The notes under the pieces are model-generated. The model searched no databases. It was not told where the DNA came from and saw only the letters and a program-made list of their open reading frames with translations. Positions 4,831 to 10,543 of a DNA stretch of 10,543 bases are shown piece after piece. Every line of letters starts with the position of its first letter. The stretch's first letter is position 1. Source of the DNA: Muribaculaceae bacterium. Its GTDB lineage: Bacteria > Bacteroidota > Bacteroidia > Bacteroidales > Muribaculaceae. The DNA lies in assembly GCA_029052265.1 (NCBI GenBank), contig JAIDJJ010000093.1:3057-13599 (forward strand). Direction: 5' to 3'. A program made the translations under genes and the position numbers.

Positions 4831-5799
4831 ATGACAAGACTGGCAGTGATAGTACCGTGTTTCGAGGAGGAGGCTGTTATCCACCATACGCATGAGGTTC
4901 TCGGAAGATTGCTTGGGAGGATGATCGAATCCGGAGATATATCAGACGACAGCTATATACTTTATGTGGACGACGGGAGTAGCGACGGCACGTGGGATGC
5001 GATAGCCGGAATCTCTTCGGGAAGTGCGGATGGCGACGCCGCGCCGGTCGCCGCGAAAGGGATTCGTCTTAGCCGAAATTTCGGGCATCAGTATGCCCTT
5101 CTCGCGGGGATGGAACAAGTGGCGGGAGAATGCGACGCATGTGTCACAATCGACGCGGATCTGCAGGATGACCCTTCGGTCATCCCGGAGATGATCCGGG
5201 CTTACAAGAGGGGCGCAGAGGTTGTCTACGGTGTCAGGAGCCGCCGGGAGAATGACGGATGGTTCAAGAAGCACTCCGCCCATGCCTATTACCGCCTGTT
5301 GAATCTTCTTGGGGTGGAATGTATCTATGATCATGCCGACTATCGCCTGTTGGGGAGCAGGGCGCTTGAATCATTGCTTGAGTATGGCGAACGGAATGTA
5401 TTCCTGCGGGGAATGGTGCCGCAGCTCGGTTACCGTCAGGAGAAGGTGTATTATCACCGGGGGGAAAGAAAAGAGGGATGCAGCAAATATCCTGTGGGAA
5501 AGATGCTGGAATTTGCAGCAGACGGGGTGACATCATTCTCAGTCACTCCGGTAAGGATGCTTTTCTGGCTTGGACTACTGTTTATGGCAACAGCGATCGG
5601 TATGGGTATATACGTCTTTTTCAGGTATTTCAAAGGGGAGACAATAGAAGGATGGACATCGCTCATGTTGTCGATATGGTTCTGCACCGGAATCCTTTTG
5701 TTCGGGATGGGAATCTTAGGGGAATACGTGGGCAAGATCTATGTAGAAGTGAAAAAACGCCCTCGCTACAAAATCTCGGAAACAACATTTATCAATTAG
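4831..5799 (+). CDS. family 2 glycosyltransferase, polyprenyl-phosphate type (DPM1/GtrB/ArnC-like), membrane anchored
   Basis: 322 aa. The GT-A domain begins with LAVIVPCFEEEAVI (4-17). The nucleotide-binding motif is DDGSSDGT (47-54), followed by LSRNFGHQ (80-87) and the metal-binding DADLQDDP (108-115). Two transmembrane helices follow near residues 243-264 and 279-301, then a short basic tail (KKRPRYK). This is the layout of enzymes that transfer a sugar from a nucleotide donor to undecaprenyl phosphate at the cytoplasmic face of the inner membrane. The product serves glycan, O-antigen or lipid A decoration; sugar and acceptor cannot be told from sequence. Last gene of the plus-strand cluster. 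Its TAG stop (5797-5799) enters the 52-bp palindrome that separates it from the convergent gene. Confidence 0.92.
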   Translation: MTRLAVIVPCFEEEAVIHHTHEVLGRLLGRMIESGDISDDSYILYVDDGSSDGTWDAIAGISSGSADGDAAPVAAKGIRLSRNFGHQYALLAGMEQVAGECDACVTIDADLQDDPSVIPEMIRAYKRGAEVVYGVRSRRENDGWFKKHSAHAYYRLLNLLGVECIYDHADYRLLGSRALESLLEYGERNVFLRGMVPQLGYRQEKVYYHRGERKEGCSKYPVGKMLEFAADGVTSFSVTPVRMLFWLGLLFMATAIGMGIYVFFRYFKGETIEGWTSLMLSIWFCTGILLFGMGILGEYVGKIYVEVKKRPRYKISETTFIN

Positions 5800-5849
5800 C
5801 AATTATCAATTAGCAATTAGTAATTACTAATTGCTAATTGATAATTGCT
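5798..5849. terminator. 52-bp perfect palindrome, likely bidirectional terminator
   Basis: Every base from 5798 to 5849 pairs with its mirror partner around the centre 5823/5824 (central AATT), giving about 24 base pairs with a tiny loop on either strand. The arms are made of caattagc and caattatc words. The palindrome contains the last two bases of the glycosyltransferase TAG and one base of the convergent gene's TAA, so the whole intergenic region is this one structure. A hairpin of this size with AT-rich arms fits a terminator used from both sides, although it has no separate U-tract. Confidence 0.7.
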
Positions 5850-6382
5850 TAGAGGAGCTGCAGCAGATGAAGTTCATCCCGGATTTCCCTGCCGGAGAGA
5901 TTGCGGCGGCGAGAGATTATGTGGGCGAACTCGTCGATTGCCGGGTGCAACCGCGGATTATGAAACAGACGCCTCATATGAGCCATCGCATTGTTATAAA
6001 GGTTTTCGATCTCGTCTTCTTCAAGAGAACAAGTGTCTTTCCCCTCTTTCTCCACTTCGGAATAAATGAGATTCAGAATTTCTTCCGGAGTCTCCTCTTT
6101 CATCCTTACCACAGAACGCGCCATAACGTTGGAGAGAGCCATAGCCGTGACTGTGTGAAAATTCTGGACAAGGTTGTCCCAGGTGGCTTTGGGAGATATA
6201 GACGGCGAACCCTGGAAATAGAACTCATGAGAAAATTCCACCATGGGTCCGTCAGAATCAAGACTGATCTCCGCCACACGGTCAATGGCTCTGAGACTGG
6301 CAAGGGATATAACCATACCGGCGAGCCCGTATGCCCTGTCGTCTTCATTAAGATATGCCAAAGTCAATTTCTGCTGGCTCAT
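5849..6382 (-). CDS. conserved-looking protein of unknown function
   Basis: 177 aa. No catalytic motif, signal peptide or transmembrane segment is recognised. It starts MSQQKLTLAYLNEDDRAYGLAGMV, is alanine/leucine rich and probably mostly helical in the first third, has a central FYFQGSPSISPKATWDNLVQNFH block (around 75-97), and has an acidic stretch (EEDEIENLY) before a basic C-terminal part (HIISRRRNLSGREIRDE). Sequence texture and clean codon use look like a real soluble cytoplasmic protein. It follows the outer-membrane barrel gene after 93 bp on the same strand, so it may be the third gene of the TPR-barrel cluster or have its own promoter; I found no TAnnTTTG in that gap. A 204-codon ORF on the opposite strand (5831-6445) is judged to be a shadow. 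Function is not inferred. Confidence 0.8.
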   Translation of the reverse strand: MSQQKLTLAYLNEDDRAYGLAGMVISLASLRAIDRVAEISLDSDGPMVEFSHEFYFQGSPSISPKATWDNLVQNFHTVTAMALSNVMARSVVRMKEETPEEILNLIYSEVEKEGKDTCSLEEDEIENLYNNAMAHMRRLFHNPRLHPAIDEFAHIISRRRNLSGREIRDELHLLQLL

Positions 6383-6411
6383 ATTGCTTTAAAAGTTATT
6401 TCTTGTGATTG

Positions 6412-6431
6412 GAAGATTCCTGAGAATCTTC
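6412..6431. repeat. 8-bp perfect hairpin between the barrel gene and the 177-aa gene
   Basis: GAAGATTC (6412-6419), loop CTGA, GAATCTTC (6424-6431). It lies in the 93-bp gap, 30 bp upstream of the 177-aa gene's ATG. No U-run follows on the minus strand, so it looks more like an mRNA processing or stability structure or a protein-binding dyad than an intrinsic terminator. Confidence 0.5.
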
Positions 6432-6454
6432 GGTTGTATAATTAAATCAACGAC

Positions 6455-6475
6455 GGGAACGTCATTTTAGTTCCC
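6455..6475. repeat. 6-bp inverted repeat directly after the barrel stop codon
   Basis: GGGAAC (6455-6460), nine-base loop, GTTCCC (6470-6475), adjoining the TAA at 6476-6478 of the minus-strand barrel gene. It could act as a weak 3' end structure. There is no U-tract downstream on the minus strand. Confidence 0.35.
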
Positions 6476-8359
6476 TTAGAAAAGCACTTTCAGCCCGGCG
6501 GCAAAATTTATTCCCTGCACGGGAAGCATGGGGAGCACCTCGTCTTTGCGGTTCAGGATGTTGTCTGCCTGCAGCCAGACGGAAAACGAATCGGAGAAAT
6601 CCCACGAGGCGGCAAGGTTGAGAAGAGCCAGATCGCCGAGGTTCATGCTGTAAAGGGAGCCTTTAGAGTCGCCGGTGTCAACACCCGCACTCGGGAGGTC
6701 GGTGACGGCACGTGTGTATATGCACCGTTTCGCCCTGTAGTCGAGCCCTGCCGATATGCCGAGCTGCCTGACGGGGCGGACTGCGGCGTCGATATCCACA
6801 GTGACTTTCGGACGGTCATAACCGTTGAAATACCCCGTTTCACCGTTCTGAGGCTGTGCCGCCACCTTCGCTTTGAAAGAAAAGGCGTCAGAAGGGACAA
6901 ACGAGATGTAGCCTCCGACACTGACCCCGTTCAGATCTATGCCGTCAGAGTCGAGAGAATAGAGCATACGGTCGCGTGATGTGATCGAGGAAGCATTGTT
7001 AATTCCGGGAACAGGGGCTCCTCCATAGTTCATCCAAGCCTGATACCATCCTCCGAGAGGCACGTTTTTGCTTGACCTGAAAGAACCCTCGATACCTAAT
7101 GAAAATCCGGAGAACGGACCGACATTGAAGCCCAGGGTGGCGTCTATCGGAGTGTAGGTCGGTCTTGTAGATGTCAAGGCGGGCATCATATAGTAGTCAT
7201 ACTGGTAACGGCTTGCAAGGGTGTTCAGGGTGCTTCCACCAAGCAGGTTCAGATACATCCCGAACTGTCCGGTCTGGAGGGCAAACCTGATGTCTGGAGC
7301 GATATGGAAGAAAGAATATCTGTTCCCTTCCGGACCGGCGTTGAACGCCATATCGACATCGGCACCAAGTCTGACATCTATCATGTCGCGGTTAAACCGG
7401 TAATAGGGAGTGAGAGTGAGCATCCCGTAATTGTCAGGACGGTTGAGGGAATATTCCCTTGTGCCGGCACCCTGCGCGTAGGTGAATACATTGTCGGGAC
7501 CGCCGTATAGCAGCACATTAAGAGATGCATCCATACCGATAGAACTCCCGTTGTCCCAAGGCAGCCTGATGGCTCCGGCAAGTTCCACGTCGGTCTCCCT
7601 GTTCCCTTTCACCGGAGAATTTCCCCATTCCACGGGGAGCGGCATTGCACGGTATGCAAAATGGCGTATGCGTGCGTGGGCGCGGTATGTCATTCCGGAA
7701 GAGGGGGATATAAGAGACATCCAGTCGAGTTTCAGTGCGAAATCGTTCAGAGTCTGGGTCGGCGCCTCAATCGGTTGAGCCGATATGTCGGAGGGATTGA
7801 ATATTCCGTAATAGTTGAAATAACCGACATGGTAATCGATGGCAGCATCCAGCCTGCCATACCCTTTTACCACATGAGATGCATATAGTCCGACCGACTC
7901 GTCGTAACGGAACTGTTTTATGTCTGCGGTCGTTTCCGAGAGCTGCGGTTTCCAGAGAGATGTGGAATTGTGCTGCAGCCTTATCCCGGCAAGAGTGGAG
8001 GCGTTGTCCACGAAACGGTATCCTGCGCTGAGAGTTGAATTTAGCCAGGACCCGACACCAAATTCGAGGTATCCGGGATTTCTGGAAACATTACGCGACG
8101 CCCCCCACCCTGTGGCGGGCATAGTCATAAGCGAGGGAGAAAACGCAGCCTCCACCCCGCCGATCTCGTAATTGAGAGGGACAAACCCGAGAGAAGAATC
8201 CAATGCTTTCGGGAAGGTGTTTATGCGGTCCACACGGATAATTTCCGGCACATACTTACCTTCCACGTTGATCGACTCGTGGAGCTGCGCCCTGACAGGG
8301 ACAGTCCCCAGAAACGGCAGGGCGAGAGCGGCGCACAAATATAATTTATTCAAAGTCAT
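6476..8359 (-). CDS. outer-membrane beta-barrel protein, TonB-receptor barrel type without plug
   Basis: 627 aa. Residues 1-24 are a signal peptide (MTLNKLYL, hydrophobic AALALPFLG, VRA before Q25). The mature start is LHESINVEGKYVPEIIRVDRINTFPKA; no TonB-box plug domain of about 120 aa is visible before the strands begin. The rest is a long series of alternating aromatic/polar strands (for example YLEFGVGSWLNSTLSAGYRFV). The C-terminus is typical of TonB-dependent receptor barrels: VWLQADNILNRKDE, then INFAAGLKVLF ending in phenylalanine, the usual signal for BAM-mediated insertion. It could be a transporter partner, an adhesin or an assembly-complex barrel; no substrate can be inferred. The gene starts 21 nt after the stop of the TPR gene, which implies cotranscription and possibly a physical complex between the two products. 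Confidence 0.85.
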   Translation of the reverse strand: MTLNKLYLCAALALPFLGTVPVRAQLHESINVEGKYVPEIIRVDRINTFPKALDSSLGFVPLNYEIGGVEAAFSPSLMTMPATGWGASRNVSRNPGYLEFGVGSWLNSTLSAGYRFVDNASTLAGIRLQHNSTSLWKPQLSETTADIKQFRYDESVGLYASHVVKGYGRLDAAIDYHVGYFNYYGIFNPSDISAQPIEAPTQTLNDFALKLDWMSLISPSSGMTYRAHARIRHFAYRAMPLPVEWGNSPVKGNRETDVELAGAIRLPWDNGSSIGMDASLNVLLYGGPDNVFTYAQGAGTREYSLNRPDNYGMLTLTPYYRFNRDMIDVRLGADVDMAFNAGPEGNRYSFFHIAPDIRFALQTGQFGMYLNLLGGSTLNTLASRYQYDYYMMPALTSTRPTYTPIDATLGFNVGPFSGFSLGIEGSFRSSKNVPLGGWYQAWMNYGGAPVPGINNASSITSRDRMLYSLDSDGIDLNGVSVGGYISFVPSDAFSFKAKVAAQPQNGETGYFNGYDRPKVTVDIDAAVRPVRQLGISAGLDYRAKRCIYTRAVTDLPSAGVDTGDSKGSLYSMNLGDLALLNLAASWDFSDSFSVWLQADNILNRKDEVLPMLPVQGINFAAGLKVLF

Positions 8360-8380
8360 GTCTAATAGGTATGTTAGAAA

Positions 8381-10543
8381 TTATTTCCAGTTTTCAAGGC
8401 GGGTGGCTATCATGTCGTGAATGTCAAGTTCCTTTCCGGGATAATTGTCGCGGAGGCTTTTGATATACTCGATAGCGAGGTAATCCTTTTTCTTGGCATG
8501 GTATACGTCGGCGAGAGCGATGAATCCCCGCGCAAGCCAATATTCATGAGGCGATCCGGCATCGGTGAATGCAGTGAGCACTTTTTCAGCCGCGTTCACA
8601 TCTCCGGTGTCGATGTAATGCTGTCCGAGTATCACGGCAGCCTTAGCTCCGGAAAGGCTTTTCGGATTGGCGGCAATACGTGAGAGCAGTTCCACGGCAG
8701 TCTTTGCATCCCCACCTTTAAGCATGGCGGATGCCTCATAAAATTCCGCTTCCTCAATCCGGTCGGCAGAGAGACCACCGCTGTTCTTTACAAGAGAAGC
8801 ATACTTCATCCTTTCGGCATCATTGTCGGTGTTGCGCATGATCCCGGCATATGCATCTGCAAGATAGTCGTTTCCACCCCGTTTTTCCAGTTCCCGGTAA
8901 GTCTTTAGGGTTTCATCTCTCGATACCGCCCCGTTTGCTTCAAGGATCTCCGCTTTCATCAGGAGAGCTTCCGGAATCTGAGGGGAGTCGGAGCGTCTGT
9001 CAATAAGAGAGGCAAGAGCCCTGAGGGCACCCTCCGGGTCTTCATTCTCATCCTTTCCGATGGCTATGTCGAGAAGAGCCTGGGCAAGGTATCTTCCGTT
9101 GGGATAGTCTTCCACATATTTTTCCAGAAGTGCAGTATTGGTCACATCTGCTGCATATGCGGTCTCTGCCCCTTCAAAAGATAGAGTCTCCATTTCCGAG
9201 GCATCAATCTGGGGCGCATCGGGGACAGACCGGAGGAAAGAGGCATATTCTGTCAACCCTCCGTTGGCGGCATAATACCGGCGGAGGTCATCATTGGCAA
9301 GGACAGCCTCTTCGCTTGACGGCCATTTGGAAATCACTTCCTTATATGTCTCTTCGGCTTTATCCGGATTATTCGCTTCCATGTAGGTGATGGCGAGGTT
9401 CAGCATCCCTTTTCTTGCCTGGGCGCTCTGTTTATAAGAGTTTCTAAGCTGTTCGAATGCTTCCACCGCTTTAGAAGTTTCCCCGAGGGATGAATAAGTC
9501 TGCCCTTTCTCCAGGAGGGCGTTGGGGAGCCACTTCGAACCCGGAAATTCAGAAGGCATAGCCGAGAGTTCGGAAAGTTTGCGTTTGATATCTCCGTCGA
9601 GACCATACATCACGGCACGCCGGAAAGTGGCGTAGTCGCGGTCCTGAGCGTTGTTTTCGATTGCAACCGAATAATTTCTCAGCGCCTGACGGTAGTTGCC
9701 GGAGTAATATTGAGCATCGGCGAGTCTGATTGTCGCATCGTCCCTGAGTCTCTGAGGCAACTGAGGGGAAGACTTCATGGCATCCTGGAAACTTGCAGCC
9801 GCCTGAGAGTAATTGTCTCCCATCAATTGGGCATATGCGAGGTTGTACAAGGCAAGCGACCTGTTGTCACCTCTCCTGTCGGCACTGAGGTAAGCCCGGT
9901 AAGCTTTTTCCGCTTCATTATATTTCCCGAGGGCGTAACAAGCGTCGCCGAGCCAAAGATTGGACTGAGCCTGAATCTGCCGGTCGGAATTAATTCTGAC
10001 AGCTTCCGCGAGGTAATCGCGTGCTGCAGCGGGCCTGTTGTTTGCCATGCATTCCATACCGAGTTCATAAAGAGTCTTTTGTTTGGCTTCCAAGACTTTC
10101 GAAGACGGATGCGAAATTCTGTTTATGCTTGCGAGAGCATTGGCATAATCCTTTTCATTGAAATAAGCCGTTGCGAGATATTCCTCGACCTGCGGCGCGT
10201 AATTGGAGTTAGGGAACTCCCTGAGAAACCCCTTAAGCAAAGGAATTGAAGAACTGAAAGGGATGTTTCCACCTCGGGTGCGTGCCGCTATGTAATTAAA
10301 CATTGCGGTTTCAGTGACATTCCTGTCGAAATTCATTTTCGATGCCTTCTCGAAAGAAATGGCTGCGGCATTAGGTTCCCCCTCATTTACGGCAATCTGT
10401 CCGAGATATAGATATGCGCTCTGAGCGATGTCGTTGTTAAGTTCGGTCAGAGATGCGAAACGGTCTCTTGCCTTGTCATATTCATCATTCCGATAGTCGA
10501 TCACGCCAAGAGCATATATGGCGTCGGCTGCAGGGGTGATGTC
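8381..10543 (-). CDS. large tetratricopeptide repeat protein (5' end beyond right edge)
   Basis: 720 codons are visible and the frame stays open to the right edge. The GTG at 10502-10504 is therefore internal, preceded by 13 in-frame codons reading DITPAADAIYALG, itself part of a repeat. The protein is a solenoid of TPR-like helical pairs: AYLYLGQIAVNEGEPNAAAISFEKA, NLWLGDACYALGKYNEAEKAYRAYL, ALYNLAYAQLMGDNYSQAAASFQDA and AMLKGGDAKTAVELLSRIA show the W/L-G-Y-A-F-A-P spacing. The end is DIHDMIATRLENWK. TPR solenoids bind proteins; there is no enzyme domain in the visible part. Whether it has a signal peptide is unknown because the N-terminus is missing. Pairing with an outer-membrane barrel 21 nt downstream suggests a periplasmic or envelope role, possibly scaffolding the barrel. 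Confidence 0.9.
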   Translation of the reverse strand, partial: DITPAADAIYALGVIDYRNDEYDKARDRFASLTELNNDIAQSAYLYLGQIAVNEGEPNAAAISFEKASKMNFDRNVTETAMFNYIAARTRGGNIPFSSSIPLLKGFLREFPNSNYAPQVEEYLATAYFNEKDYANALASINRISHPSSKVLEAKQKTLYELGMECMANNRPAAARDYLAEAVRINSDRQIQAQSNLWLGDACYALGKYNEAEKAYRAYLSADRRGDNRSLALYNLAYAQLMGDNYSQAAASFQDAMKSSPQLPQRLRDDATIRLADAQYYSGNYRQALRNYSVAIENNAQDRDYATFRRAVMYGLDGDIKRKLSELSAMPSEFPGSKWLPNALLEKGQTYSSLGETSKAVEAFEQLRNSYKQSAQARKGMLNLAITYMEANNPDKAEETYKEVISKWPSSEEAVLANDDLRRYYAANGGLTEYASFLRSVPDAPQIDASEMETLSFEGAETAYAADVTNTALLEKYVEDYPNGRYLAQALLDIAIGKDENEDPEGALRALASLIDRRSDSPQIPEALLMKAEILEANGAVSRDETLKTYRELEKRGGNDYLADAYAGIMRNTDNDAERMKYASLVKNSGGLSADRIEEAEFYEASAMLKGGDAKTAVELLSRIAANPKSLSGAKAAVILGQHYIDTGDVNAAEKVLTAFTDAGSPHEYWLARGFIALADVYHAKKKDYLAIEYIKSLRDNYPGKELDIHDMIATRLENWK

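Noticed and set aside
5831..6445. 204-codon open frame on the plus strand
   Set aside because: It lies antisense to the 177-aa gene across its full length, begins inside the 52-bp palindrome and has no recognisable domain; the minus-strand frame has the better protein texture.
9710..10249. 179-codon open frame on the plus strand
   Set aside because: It is the shadow of the TPR gene; the minus-strand frame shows clear TPR spacing throughout.

Overview
The window looks like chromosomal DNA of a Bacteroidota bacterium, most probably order Bacteroidales (a Muribaculaceae-like gut lineage is a guess). The reasons are: GLPGLI-family secreted proteins, a family essentially restricted to Bacteroidota; an outer-membrane barrel encoded next to a giant TPR protein; almost no Shine-Dalgarno sequences; and two intergenic matches to the Bacteroidota sigma-ABfr promoter (TTTG, about 20 nt, TAnnTTTG).

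Layout. (1) Positions 1-2097, minus strand: a head-to-tail array of nearly identical GLPGLI genes with a period of exactly 932 bp. Two copies are complete and a third runs off the left edge. (2) Positions 2098-2699: a 602-bp divergent intergenic region. It holds a promoter facing each way, a possible leader-peptide/attenuator-like segment before the GLPGLI array, an 18-bp palindrome, a 15-bp tandem repeat framed by direct repeats, and a GC-rich perfect hairpin. (3) Positions 2700-5799, plus strand: four closely spaced housekeeping-type genes, namely a COG0731 radical SAM protein, a peptidase S66 LD-carboxypeptidase, a MazG-like nucleotide pyrophosphohydrolase and a membrane-anchored family 2 glycosyltransferase. 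(4) Positions 5798-5849: a 52-bp perfect palindrome filling the gap between two convergent genes. (5) Positions 5849-10543, minus strand: a three-gene cluster read right to left, made of a large TPR protein (5' end outside the window), a plug-less TonB-receptor-type outer-membrane barrel and a 177-aa conserved-looking protein of unknown function.

Functional reading. The plus operon mixes cytoplasmic peptidoglycan recycling (LD-carboxypeptidase), nucleotide-pool cleaning (MazG) and envelope glycan synthesis (polyprenyl-phosphate glycosyltransferase), with an uncharacterised radical SAM enzyme as first gene. The minus cluster is an envelope cluster in which a TPR protein and a barrel are probably made together. 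The GLPGLI array is the most dynamic part: recent tandem amplification with the few amino-acid differences clustered in two patches of the secreted protein. A second theme is a family of AT-rich simple repeats (words such as aattagtca and aattatcaatta) placed at gene ends, two of which supply the stop codon of the upstream gene. No tRNA, rRNA, CRISPR array, transposase or phage gene was seen.
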